21,684 nucleotides of DNA from Phallusia fumigata. Taxonomy: Eukaryota > Chordata > Ascidiacea > Phlebobranchia > Ascidiidae. Both the position numbers and the translations under genes were made by a program. The notes under the pieces were generated by a model. It saw nothing but the letters and a program-made list of their open reading frames with translations. It was not told the DNA's origin and did not search any database. Of the stretch, positions 9,676 through 21,152 are shown one piece after another; the stretch's first letter is position 1, and every line of letters begins with the position of its first letter. The stretch covers positions 1 to 21,684 of the forward strand of contig QXVZ01009961.1 of assembly GCA_008931825.1 (NCBI GenBank), read 5' to 3'.

Positions 9676-10637
9676 GATTGAAGGCCTGTAGTCTAGTAAC
9701 ATTTTAAAACAACTGATAGCGTAGGCTGGTGACAAAAATGAATAAAGTTAGCAGACGTGTTGTGATGAACTGGTATTTCCACATATATCCACCCGCGCAT
9801 TTTTAACAATGGCTTGGTGTTAGTCACATCTCCACGTAATAGCAGATGTTTTATTATATAGTGCTCTTGTGGAAGAAAGTAAACTGTTCTGGTGTTTGAC
9901 CTCTTGGTATGGGTTTTGATTCTTTGATCTCAGACAAAGTGACGCTGTAACAGATTTATCTGTAGATTAGTGCCCCGCAAAATACAGAGCACGAGTATAA
10001 AATCTGTTAACATGTTTATAGTCATGACGAACAATATTGAACGAAAAACACCAACCCGAGGATATTTGAAAGTTTATCAAGTAAATATAAACTAATGTAT
10101 ATGTGAGTTATATTTGTATTTGCATTGTACGAAACGCAAGAAGAATATAAATGGAGCAAGTTTTGCAGATCTTTATAGTAATCAAAACCTTCAATTGAAA
10201 AATCAAAGCAAAATCCAATAGAATAAAAAGGCATGTAGTGTTGCTAGAAATGTCTTTAGTTCAGTTTCAGTGCCGTGATCGTAAGGTAAAAATGTGAACT
10301 GGTGTTTTAAATTTCACATCGTTATAGCGACGTGCATATTGTTACTCATAATACTTGAAGGTCTATAAGCAACTGTTCCAAATATGTATTACAATTGTGC
10401 CTCATATGTATTCGACATGTAAACATCAACGCGTTATTTTAACTACAATTTCAGTTGAAATTAGAAAGGAAAATTCGAAAGGAATTCCAACTAGATGGCG
10501 ACATTACTTAAAATAGAGCATTTTTCTGGACGCATTTTTTGTCCAACTGAGATATGCTTGATATGCCTTTACCAAATTTTGAATTATTTTGAAATTGTAA
10601 TGAAAAACGGCATTGTCACAGACATACATTGCATCCG
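9676..10637. other. Gene-free stretch between divergently oriented copies
   Basis: Separates the start of the 8052-9643 gene from the plus-strand copy, so it would hold both promoters. I looked here for a signal-peptide exon with a GT donor belonging to the plus-strand copy and found none convincing. Confidence 0.5.
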
Positions 10638-12328
10638 ATGACGTTGAAAGACTATTCACATGTGATTTTGCAAATATTTTTCGCAGTTATCATCTGTCTG
10701 ACAACTAGTTATTGTATCCGACTTCCCACTTCAAACAGCTCAGGTTACTTGGTTCATGTTGCTGAACATACAGGAGAAGAGTGCAAATGGGATTTTGATT
10801 ATGATTTTCCAAACCGAACAAATCTCATAATGGTTTTCAAGGTTGTCAAATCTGGCACGATTGGATTGTTTTGGCACCATTATAATTTATACACCAGCTG
10901 ACCCAGGTACATAAATAAGTGTAAGGTATCTCTCTTCAAATATGCCAACATATTTCGAATGTTTTTTTTACAGGTAAGAGGTGGTGGAAGAAAGGTTCTT
11001 TCTGTCGAATCTATGCAAAGACTGGTTCAAATTTGACAAATTGCAAACCGGGGGAAGAGTTGTGTGGAATTGCCATCAAACAATCTGTGGATTGCCCTAC
11101 CACCATTAAAACCGACTTTGCTTTGTATCCTGCTGTGATCATACCAATTCATCGACTGCGAAACTGATGTACCAAAGAACAGAACAAAAATCTTGCATAA
11201 CGTAAGTAATGTTTTGCTAATAGCCTATATTTTTATTGAGTGAAGCAGAAAATAGTGCATATCAAACAAAAAGCGTTACAACAGCTTTACTCATTGTGTC
11301 AACATTAATTATGAGTAATCCTTATTCAAGTTTAGTTATTTTTACAGTGCTTTAATTTGGGGGGAAATCATTTTAGGCTAAAACAGGATTTAAACACTTC
11401 TAACCAACGTCTTTGTAGCTTATCTGGTCTTAGATATTTTGTACTTACATTAGTGTTGGAATCAAACACATCACAGTACGACAACCAGGCATATTACAGT
11501 TGGCAAAACACTGCAGTTCATGCAACAACAATGACAGGAACCACGTCATATTTCGACAGTAACAACGTCAGAACAGCTGGTTCCAGAGGTATTGGCATTA
11601 TATTTATCATTCAAGACTGTCATAGCGTGTATTTCCAGTTAATTTGTGCTTAAATTGTGGAAAATCAATTCTTGTGTTAGCCAAACAGTTTGGTCATTGC
11701 GTTATTTTTGCCAGATGAACAAATTCATTAACCTAGCAAGAATGAAACGACTAGTAAACATAACAGTACTGTACAATTTCTTTACGTTTTTTAGTTTTGT
11801 CTGTGACTAATACCATAGTAATAGCAACAGCGACGGTTGTGCTAGCCATATTCTGTCTCCTCATTATCATCTCGTTGTGGCAAAAATGGAAACACAAGAA
11901 CAACTTAAGGTTCGACTTTATTTTTTTCGTTGCTTTTGTAGATATCGTTTTCGCTTTCGAAGATAACATGATGTTTATGTTTAATAGTTGTTCTTATTAT
12001 CAATTATTATTACCCTGACTTGGCAAGTGGGACACCATAAAACAAAGATACGATTTTGATCAGGAACTCTGCGACAGTCCAATTGTCAACACAGAGCACT
12101 AAACGACAAAATTCACATCCTTCCTTTAATGGATTTAAACAAGAAAATCATTCGAAACCACAGCCGCCCCCGTTAAAACACGGTAAATTGCATATTCTAG
12201 TTCCATGTTGTTGCTAACTCTCACATTTCGCAGACTATGCCAATGTAAATGTCGTTTTCAAACCCGACAACGATGAATATCTTGTTCCAATCCGCCAACC
12301 TGTTACGCAATATGAAGATTTTAATTGA
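10638..12328 (+). pseudogene. Plus-strand family copy: class B ectodomain with class A membrane and tail exons; two frameshifts
   Basis: Exons recognisable by homology and splice sites: 10687-10906 (possibly read from ATG 10638 as MTLKDYSHVILQIFF), 10974-11201, 11454-11588, 11795-11909, 12064-12182 and 12234-12328. The first two resemble class B (SYCIRLPTSNSSGYLVH, RWWKKGSFCR), and the stalk has the class B ATTMTGTTS. From the membrane exon on it is class A: RNSATV, a proline-rich PQPPPL, DYANV, PDNDEYLVPI and QYEDF. Relative to relatives, exon 10687-10906 lacks two bases near its end, giving a stop at 10898-10900. Exon 10974-11201 lacks two more near 11145, plus three in-frame codons, and the WPP tryptophan is Cys. 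No separate signal exon with a donor was found upstream. The last four exons keep family phases and an open frame, so the damage is confined to the 5' half. Sequencing error in both places is the alternative. Confidence 0.75.
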
Positions 12329-13272
12329 CGTCTTTGGAATTAGAGCCGCTTCTCCTATTTTTCCGAAACATGCACAGTAAAAGTTTTCGTATCGTTTATG
12401 TGGTTTTCAGAAAAAAAGTGAATGGGATCAGCGCTAAGTTAAACTGATTTCAATGTAACTATGTAGTGGTTAAACGTTGACACAATTCTGCAGAAGTTTT
12501 GGACAAACAGTTTAGATGACAGCAATGACACATAAAACGGCGCATTTCGGTTGAACAACTGATATCATACGAACCGTCGACATGCTAGGCTTGACGTTCT
12601 GTTGTCTTTAAGTCAATTACTACAACTTCATTTGTTTTTGTACTCACAGACCTAAGGCGGGCAGCATGGCATAAGTTACTGATTATATCCTACACATCAT
12701 ATGACGCAACACGCGTATACCCGGCTATAATAACACAAGGCTTATAATATTCTGACTCTGGTTCTCTAACAATTTCAGTTGGCCGAAAATGTATGCAGTG
12801 TTGTGCTGAAACATTCATCAGTCCTTCGCTCTAAAGGCAATCAAACGTACCCCTTAGTACTAAAACGTATTTGGAAAGCTTTAAACAATAGAGGCTTTAA
12901 AATGTATAGTGATGCAAGGGCCAACTCAACCAAAAAGCGGTGTTGATTTCTATAACTTGTTTTGGTTGAAAAGTACAACTAGTAAATTGATGTAATTTTA
13001 AATGCAAATCCAAAAATGAAGTTGGAACGAAGCATAACAACATAAACAACAGACAAGCAAAACATTTTAAAGTAACACAACATGATAATAAAGCGAAAGA
13101 CGGTTCTAAAAAAACTTTAAAAAAGGGTTTATAAACTATAAAACCCTTCTAATTTATTATGATTTCCCGCGCCCCCCGCGTTTGACAACGATAAAAGCTT
13201 TACAAAACATGCATGGTGTTAAGGTCATTTCCCAACTTCTACACTATCCACTTGCTTAACAAGCATAAGGAG
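12329..13272. other. Gene-free stretch between convergent 3' ends
   Basis: Lies between the plus-strand copy and the 13509-15569 gene. It holds candidate polyadenylation signals for both and a short GC-rich patch near 13165-13181. No coding signal seen. Confidence 0.5.
13087..13092 (+). other. Possible polyadenylation signal for the plus-strand copy
   Basis: AATAAA on the plus strand, but about 760 bases after the stop at 12326-12328, so the link is weak. Confidence 0.2.
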
Positions 13273-13278
13273 TTTATT
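13273..13278 (-). other. Candidate polyadenylation signal for the 13509-15569 gene
   Basis: AATAAA on the minus strand about 230 bases after the stop; a second lies at 13153-13158. Confidence 0.35.
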
Positions 13279-13508
13279 TCTCGCAGTCTGCTTCAATCAT
13301 GATGTTCTTGATATGAGATTTTCCGTGGGTAAACATTAAGATTGCATTGGATTTGGCATTTCTATGTCAAAAGTCCGAAAAAGTACAATTTGTGTAAATG
13401 TAACACTTAGTGTTAAATTAGCGTCTCGCGACCCCAAAAACTTGTCGTGCGATCCCTCGCTTCACAACAACTATTTGTCAATGAATTAAAAAATAGTTGT
13501 TTCTAGAT

Positions 13509-15569
13509 CTATGGCGGTTCATTAAAATCCAAGTATTCAGGAACAGGCTGTGGGATTGGAACAAGATAGTCGTCGTTGTCAGGTCTTGAAGCGACATCTA
13601 TAACGGCATAGTCTGGAAAACGTAAAAGAGTGAACAACAACAAAACGGTAAAAAGAATTAAACACTAACCGTGTTCTAACGCTGGTGGATTGGGAATTGG
13701 ATGACTTCCTTGCTGTTCAATAACGAGTTCAGGAAATGATGGAAGCGCATTTCGTAGTTGATTGTTCCGTTTTGTAAACTGAAATGTTGCGGCGTTTCTA
13801 AACAAAAGACTTTTGGAGTTTTTCAATGTAAGCATCGGCGATTGAAATCGTAAACATGCCTGAGACACAACTGAGTCAAAGAATAGGAACGACTTCTTTA
13901 GTTTTTGTGACATTTTTGTTATGTCAACTGTTTATGGCTTCGGGTTGCATAAACTGATAATAGCAAACCTTAACCATCTGTTCTGTCGTCGATTTTGTAT
14001 CAAAGAGAAGACAATGAGCAGACAGAAGATCGCCAGCACAACCGTCGCCGTTATTATTACGATGACAACAGTAACATTAAAACCTGAAAATATAAAAATT
14101 CCTTTTTAACACCACGAAACTTCAGACAAATCCGAAAGTCAACATCCTAAATATGCAATAAAAACAATTAAACTCATAGCTTTGGTATTTAACACTGTCG
14201 TAATGTTTAATACCATTCAATTTGCTAAAGCGTAATGTTTTTAATCGATCTTTTTTCTGATTCAAGGGTCTATATTATTTGCATAGCTCCCTATGCCTGA
14301 TTTTGTCGTTTGAAAAGTTTACAATTAAACCTACCCTTTGAGGGGGATGTGCTTTGCATATTTCCGGCCATTTCGCTAGGTGGCATTGTCGATGTGGTAT
14401 TTAACGACGTTGTTGACAAAAAGTTGGTGGACAGAGAATAGATTTTCGAAACTGGAGAAGTAACAAATGTCCGTGATTCTGTTGCAACCCCTGTTGTTGT
14501 TGCTTCTGCTGTGTTTGTACGTGCAACTGTTGCAGTTGTTGTTGTTGTTGTGACTGTAGTGGAGGCCTTCTTTAAACAAGCTGTTGATTATATACAAGCG
14601 ACATTTAGAAGTCTGGGTATTTCTTACAAACGTGATAAATGCAAAATGGCTGATTGGTTGAACAGAAATTATAGGTCCTCAACTTTCCTTAAGTCAAAAT
14701 AGCATGTAAAAAGTGTTTAAACGACACTTAATAAAGTAGGCAGATTGACGGTGGACTTCCTGCCATGACTTTCTTTTGACTAATAAGGTGAAAGAAAGCA
14801 AACACACAACAAATTAAATTGATAAAATTGATGCCAATTGGTGCGCGGCCTACACCACGCTAAAGTTTGAGGCAATGACATTTCTTAAAAAATATATTGT
14901 ACCTAATAACTGTAGGCTGTTTACCTGTTGTAGGAGTTGTCTCTGCCACTATATTTTCATCGCAGTAGGAAAACTGGTACGACATTATAGCCGAAAACCT
15001 ATAGAAACCACTTGTAATCACTGGTGGCCAAGTGTTTAATGTTTTCACTTCACTGCTGCACAAATCTTTTCTTCGAAGTACAGATTCGCACTGCCTCACA
15101 TCGGAACCGGCTTTCAAGTACACGCGACACCATGGACTGTCCGAACTTGAATATTTCTTATCTATCGAGGAAAACCAGTCTGTATCTTATTTACAATTAA
15201 CTATAAAACAACTATTCGTGTAATATACCTGGTTGATCGGGCAACCAGAAGTTGAACTGAGCATCTGAATTCACAACGTTGCCTTTCAAAACTTTGAAAA
15301 CCATCATGCGATTGGCACTGCTGTCGAGATGTGAATCATCCAATTTCCACTTGCACTTACCCCCAATATTTTCGGAAACCTGGGAAGTGTGAACCAAATA
15401 GCCAGATTTGGTGGTGCTGGCGAAAGGAATGCAAAGGCCTGTCGCCAAGGCTAAGAAACCTAATACACAATTTATGAGTAAAGTTGACAAAGCACGCATA
15501 TGTAAATAAACATCACTCACCGTTTAATCCCAATATGAATAGTAGTTGGTGACATCGTAAACGAGACAT
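13509..15569 (-). CDS. Class A long-tailed type I membrane protein with an extended mucin-like stalk (360 aa)
   Basis: Exons 15521-15569, 15229-15459, 14925-15161, 14335-14553, 13969-14083, 13670-13797 and 13509-13612 join in frame. Signal peptide about 1-16 (MSRLRCHQLLFILGLN). Ectodomain about 17-172 has cysteines in GLC, KCKW, PWCR, QCE, DLC and SYC. Stalk 173-245 is 73 residues, rich in Thr, Ser and Ala, starting with a run of threonines encoded by ACA repeats; the equivalent exon codes about 20 residues in the two neighbouring class A genes. It could be heavily O-glycosylated. Membrane helix about 249-274, then a basic stop-transfer stretch (NRRQNR). Tail tyrosines are Y328 (DYAVI), Y342 (PDNDDYLVPI) and Y353 (EYLDF). 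I placed the stalk acceptor at 14554-14556 (CAG) because it alone gives the family's phase-1 junction and keeps the Thr frame; an acceptor a little upstream would be out of phase. Confidence 0.8.
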
Positions 15570-16121
15570 TTTGTAGCAAAAGAACACGTTCTCAAAGCAA
15601 CTTTCAAACTACAGGTCTTGGTTCTAGTTACACATCCATGCTACAACTTTTAACTGTGATGGATTGCACGTACAATTGCGAATGCATTCGATCGCCACAG
15701 ATGTCTGAAGGCCAACTCTCTACGAATTCTCAAACGGAAGGACAGTAGGTCACGCAAATATTCTCTCTGTTGCAATACAGGCATTAAGATAACCAAATAA
15801 ACCTTCCCTTGACAATAAAAGGAGCCAAAAGTATACAGTTCTAAAGCTGAAGTTTTTTGACGTTTTATACTGTAACAAAAAAAGTCGTTCTTTCAAAAAT
15901 AGTTCGGCAAAAAGGTTTGCACCAGATTAAAACCAATATTCAAATTCAGGCTTGTTTTTGTGTGTATATTACTTTATTCAATATATATTCGGCCAATTGC
16001 TACGGCGTTTCCTTTGTTATTACAGCGAAATCTTGTAAACATCTTTCAGTCAAAAGTGAAACTCTGCAAGTATAGTATTCTTTAATATAAGAAGGCGTAT
16101 CTAAGTAATAGTAATCGGTGT
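15570..16121. other. Intergenic, 5' flank of the 13509-15569 gene
   Basis: No family exon, repeat or RNA gene recognised. Confidence 0.5.
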
Positions 16122-16127
16122 TTTATT
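16122..16127 (-). other. Candidate polyadenylation signal for the 16261-18554 gene
   Basis: AATAAA on the minus strand about 135 bases after the stop. Another at 16255-16260 abuts the stop codon and is less likely to be used. Confidence 0.4.
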
Positions 16128-16260
16128 GAAACAGTAACAACAAAACGATACCACGATTAATAGAGTATGAAATAGAAGTATTTTCGACTTATGTTTTATA
16201 GTGTGTGGAATAGATTGCTGAAAATATACATTCAATGACTTGCTTAGATTGGTTTTTATT

Positions 16261-18554
16261 TTAGCGCGGTTCAAAGTCCAAGTATTCTGGAACTGGTCGT
16301 TGAATCGGAACAAGATATCCATGATTGTAGTGTTGTGATGACGTGGCTTCGGAATTCACAGTAGCATAGTCTAGAAAATGCGTATTTGAATAATTAACAA
16401 ATAACGTTCGAATAACGGCGAAATACATTCCTCCGAAACTCCGGAATTTGCGATCGTTTCAATTAAACACCTTCCCAAGTTGTCCTCCACAGCTAAGGTT
16501 TAATTGAGAGCAAAGTGTTACATAATTTTCCGTTATAATGATAACCTGCTATAGCAACTTGCATCATATACGCTTAGATGTTCTTACCGTGTTCTAGAAT
16601 ATTTGCATTCCGTCCTTGTTGCTCAGATACAAGCCCATTTTGTGATTGGTTGCTGTTTCGTATGGAGACTGTTGCGGAGTTTCTACACAAAAAACGGTTT
16701 TTGGTAAAAGTAAAATCATTTTTTACTTTGCGAATAAAAGTTGTACTTGTAAACTGGCTAATCCAGCTAATAAAAGTTTCAGACGTGATAGATTTTAATA
16801 ATAAGCAGGCCTCCAATTGCCAAAATTTTCAAAAATGTGTACGTTCAATTTTTGCAGCGAAAGAATTATAATGTTATTTTGTGCTGAAGTGTGTGACGAA
16901 CCTGGTAGATCTATTTCGTCTCCGATTTTGCCAAAAAGCGATGAGAAGAAGTAGACAGGAAATCGCCAGCACGACATTCGCTGTTACTATAACTATGGTA
17001 GCAGACACCGACAAACCTAAAATTAAAAGCAAGGTTTTGTGCAACAACGTGGTCCAGGTAGAAAAATGGCTTTCCCGAGTTAGCCATATTTCTAAGTTGA
17101 TTCCACAAATACGTTATGCAAACTAAGATGGTATACGTCCATTGTGGCACTGTTCTGAGCATATGGCACATGCAAATGTATGGATTTCTTATACCTATGC
17201 AAATGTTTAGTATGTTCGAGAATTAAATTTTAAAACAGAACCAGTAACATTTACTATTTGGAAAATCTTTGAAGTCGCGGCCCACAAACATCGAAACAGT
17301 AAATCTGTAAACTTGTGTGTCATGTTTTTTGGCAAAATAATAAAACCAATGGTTTTTACTCCTGTAAAAAGACATTACCAACAGCAGCTTTTGCAGTAGT
17401 TTTTGTTTCTATGTTATCCGTCTCTTGGCACCATGCCGCTGCAAAATAGATGATACTTAAGGTAAAAAAAGTGATAATGTAGAGTTTTGATTGGAAGCCA
17501 AACAATACATATTGTACAATCTTGCATAAACAGACCACTGCCTTTCGCCATGTACCTGAATCATGTGAGCAGTTAACTGGAACACTTGTATCACAGTCTA
17601 AAAACTGGTATGACATCACAGCAGAAAATTGATAAAAGTCAGTAATAATAGTGGGAGGCCAGGATGGAGAGGTTTGCATGACATTTTTGCACAATTCTGA
17701 TTTGTCAAGCAGGGATTTGCATTTTGCAACGTCGGAACCGTTCTTCACGTAAATGCGGCACCAAGAACTGTCCCATGAATACGTCATATCTATAAAGTAA
17801 AACCTTAAATAAGTCTACTACATGCAACATAACTAATATAAAAAACAATGGGTTCCAGTCAAGCGCGTGTTTGTAGGTTATCGTATTAATAACAACAAAA
17901 ACTATTTTAAATACAAATATTTTGTGGAATGTTTATGCCCCTCTACAACATCATCAAATTAAAACCATTAGAGTGCTTCCTGCATGCGACAAGAAACAAG
18001 ATTGCCCGGCGATAATCATGTGCACCGGCTGGTTAAGTGACATTTTCGCGGGGATTGATGTCCAGCCGGAGTAACAAAATTAGGACTTTTTGGTCCTGCG
18101 GTTTGGGACCACACTTGTTGCAATGGTGTCACAAACTACTATTTTGTTTTACCTGGATGTTCAGGGAGATTCAGCCAGAACTTATAACGGAAAGACGAAC
18201 CAATCGACGAACTTTTTAACACTTTGAAAATCATAACGATGTTTGAGGTCATTCCAGATAAGGTATAATCCATCTTCCATGTGCACTTTCGTTCGAGATC
18301 GTAATTTGTGCCACTTGTAACATGGACCATGTAGGCTGAGCTCCTTGACGAGTTTAAGCGAATGCAAAATCCCGCTGCTTGAGACATTTCAACTAAAAAT
18401 ACATATTCATTTTTATGTTCTGTTTTCTTTACCAACCTAAACTTTATCACAGCTCTATTTAGCCTATAGTTACTATGTCACATTTAACACCAATATATTA
18501 AATCTTACCGATTCCCAGAGACCAAATCAAGAGTATTATTGAAATAGTCATCAT
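16261..18554 (-). CDS. Class A long-tailed type I membrane protein (299 aa)
   Basis: Exons 18509-18554, 18153-18392, 17556-17789, 17379-17438, 16902-17016, 16588-16682 and 16261-16370 join in frame. Start codon 18552-18554 (a second ATG follows at once); signal peptide about 1-15 (MMTISIILLIWSLGI). Ectodomain about 16-173: GFC, KCTW, MIFKVLK, LPEHP, SWCR, KCK, ELC, PSWPP, SYQFLDC. The membrane-proximal region adds cysteines in VNCSH and AWCQE, which could allow disulfide dimers. Membrane helix about 200-220, then NRRRNRS. The tail, about 80 residues, holds Y265 (DYATV), an extra Y278, Y282 (GYLVPI) and Y293 (EYLDF); the acidic PDND lead-in seen in the sister genes is replaced by HYNHG. An AATAAA sits directly after the stop codon and another about 135 bases downstream. 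The role is not known beyond a predicted surface receptor. Confidence 0.8.
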
Positions 18555-19161
18555 TAGTTACAAGTACGATCGCTGAAAAATTCTACTTGGTCAACTTGCA
18601 ACACTTCAACACAACAACGCAATCGTAAATTTAGTTCTCCTTGCGAGTTTGCGTTAATCGACAATGGAAATATTATAAGATATGCCTACTATTGTCACAA
18701 AAGCTACGGACAATGCATTTATTAATATCTCCACGAGGGTAAAAAGTCAACCCCTGAAGCGACGACATAAAGTTGGGAAATTGGGATAATTAAAGGCGTT
18801 TTCTTGCCTGTTGCAGAATTTTTCATGCCTTAATTCCTGTACTTTTTGTCCCTGATAAGCAAAAACAAATTGGTTTTGTTTTGTCATGTTCCGTTTAACA
18901 CACGGTGCAGTCTGTTGGTGTTGGGTTTGTGTTTTGGCAATGTCTGTTTTTGTTTGCAACCAAAGAAGACTAACAACCTTTTTGTGTTAATGGCAACAAA
19001 CGTTGGAAAGGACATCTTTTTCACGGCTCAAGTTATCTGTTTACCCTATTATTAATTTGAAAACTGACAATAAAAATTGATTAAATATGAATAGCGCAGC
19101 GACGCATGGTAGCCAGCACCTGCACTGGACAGCAGACACACACAAATCATATGCTAATTTT
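18555..19161. other. Intergenic, 5' flank of the 16261-18554 gene
   Basis: No family exon or repeat recognised; only short chance open frames on either strand. Confidence 0.5.
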
Positions 19162-19167
19162 TTTATT
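19162..19167 (-). other. Candidate polyadenylation signal for the 19392-21152 gene
   Basis: AATAAA on the minus strand about 225 bases after the stop, in an A/T-rich tract. Confidence 0.4.
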
Positions 19168-19391
19168 TTGCAAGAAACAAGTAATCTGTACACTTGCATC
19201 ACAACGCCTTTCAAATGCTAATACACTTCAAAATTACAATATTAAAACAAAAGGACACTCGAATTTATAACGCTGTTGGGCGCTTTATCTGCACGCACAA
19301 TTCTACGGGGTTAAACTTTTGTTTGCAAACGCATCAGTAAATTCGGTTTTGCAGCCAAACATGCGTCACAAAAGAATGATATACAATTCTC

Positions 19392-21152
19392 TTAATCACA
19401 GATATGATACAATTCGTTGTCTACAACCTCCTTAGTCTGTGGTTCGCTGGAGTCCATTTTTGAGTTGCTGGAAGACCTGATGTTTTTCTGGAATTTTCTG
19501 CGTTTAAATAATACAGAAATTGAAAATACTGCACACTTAATCAAATCTTGATCTCGCAAGCATATCGTATTAAATATTTAACTGTGCTTTGGGTCACGAT
19601 TAATTCTTGAATGAAAATGCTTACTTTATTTTGATGACCAAACAAGCTATTACTGTGCATGCAAACAGCAGTAACGTAGAAAGGATCACGGCAACCCAAA
19701 ATGGTAGAGACGGTGGTGCAGCGACTTTTCCTGCAAAAGTCGAAACAAGACGTCTTAACAAACATCAAATAGGTAAAATACATCAAAAAGACAAAGTGCC
19801 AAGTTTGCTATGCTGGTTGAGTCAAGCGGCAGATGTGTTGTATAATTACTATAACTCATTGCTTTTCCCAGGAAAATCCAGCTTTTGTTGCAATCGATCG
19901 GTTCCATTCACCCAGACTCGTAATAACGCAATGCGTCACACAGCCCTTTGTAGTTTAAGCCATGAATCTATACACAAGTTCACCTATTGACCTTATAGCC
20001 TGACTTGTGGGTAATGTGAGATATTGCCAGTAGAATGAAATTGTTTGTACGTTGTTGCTTATGCTCGTAGTAGGCAAAGAAATTGTAAAAAGTCAAATAT
20101 AACAAAGTAAAAAACAACACTAAATACAACTTTAATATGCGGCACCTCTACAGTTATAAGTACCACCAGCAGGATAAGTTCCTGTCATGATTGTTTTCTG
20201 ACCTGTGCTTGTGAAGTTTTGCAAGTCGGTCATGGTTTTGTGCTGAGATGTGTTAATCACTTTGACCACTATACAATTAAAGTCATGTAAGTTTTAAGTT
20301 ACGTGTTTTCGAAACGATACAACTAGGTAACAATGTTCCAACGTGCGCTTTCTAATCATTCAATTGCTCAAATTAAACAAATGAAACTGGAATATAAAAT
20401 ATAAGTAAACATTGCACTAACGGCGTTCTTCCGTCCTACAATAATACAATAACAAAAAAGGAAAATTGCCTGTGTTTTCCGAAATCCATGTTCTGTTTCC
20501 TGGTAGAATTGCTTCACAGTCAATAAATTGATAAAACATCACTGCAGAATATGATGCAAAACCGGTTCTAACAGTGGGAGGCCATGCTCGAGATTTTTGT
20601 ATCGCGGTTTTGCATAAATTTATTCTATGCCCTCCAGGTTTGCAATGGGTCAAATTTGAACCAGTCTTTGCATAGATTCGACAAAAGGAACCTTTTTTCC
20701 ACCATTTCTTGCCTGCCAAAAAAAGACAAATATGGTTGTTGAATCATAATACCTTGAGGTTAAATAATGTACCTGGATCGTCAGGTGTGTAGAAGTTGTA
20801 ATGGTGTTGCCAAAGCGATCCAAAAGTGTTTGATTTTAAAACCTTAAAAACCATCATAAGATTCGATCGGTTGGAAAGATCATAATCAAAATCCCATCTG
20901 CACTCGTCTCCTGTATAATCGGCCACATGCACCAAGTAACCTGAACTGTTAGAAGCGGAAATCCGAAAGCAATAACTAGTTGTGATGCCGAAGAAAACTG
21001 ACAAAAACAAAGAAATATTTCTTTTCATAAAACACAATTATCAATGTTAAAGAACAACAAGCTTTCATTATAACTTTATACTTACCAGTTGCCATGATTA
21101 AAATCACTTTCACAAATTTCTTTGCTGAAGTCAAATGCATTGAAGTTAACAT
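19392..21152 (-). CDS. Class B short-tailed type I membrane protein (289 aa)
   Basis: Exons 21086-21152, 20773-20997, 20470-20712, 20146-20268, 19625-19730 and 19392-19497 join in frame. Signal peptide about 1-22. Ectodomain about 23-178 with SYC, ECRW, MMVFKVLK, SFCR, HCK, NLC and IDC. Stalk 179-219 has sequons (NTS, NFT) and one cysteine (YNCRG). Membrane helix about 230-252 (FWVAVILS to CLVIK). Tail 253-289 is basic at first, then ends EPQTKEVVDNELYHICD, matching the 6319-8002 gene. The final acceptor is placed at 19498-19500 because a nearer one would break frame. The exon 20470-20712 must use an AG|GC donor if spliced at the family position; a GT about 45 bases further on would also keep phase but adds a hydrophobic run. 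The stalk donor (AG|GTGCCG) is weak. It is the most isolated class B gene, flanked by long gene-free stretches. Confidence 0.8.

Noticed and set aside
10241-10285. Signal exon for the plus-strand copy ending AAG|GTAAAA
   Set aside because: The peptide it would encode is polar and lacks a hydrophobic core.
14511-14702. Plus-strand valine-rich open frame
   Set aside because: Antisense of the (ACA)n threonine run in the stalk exon.
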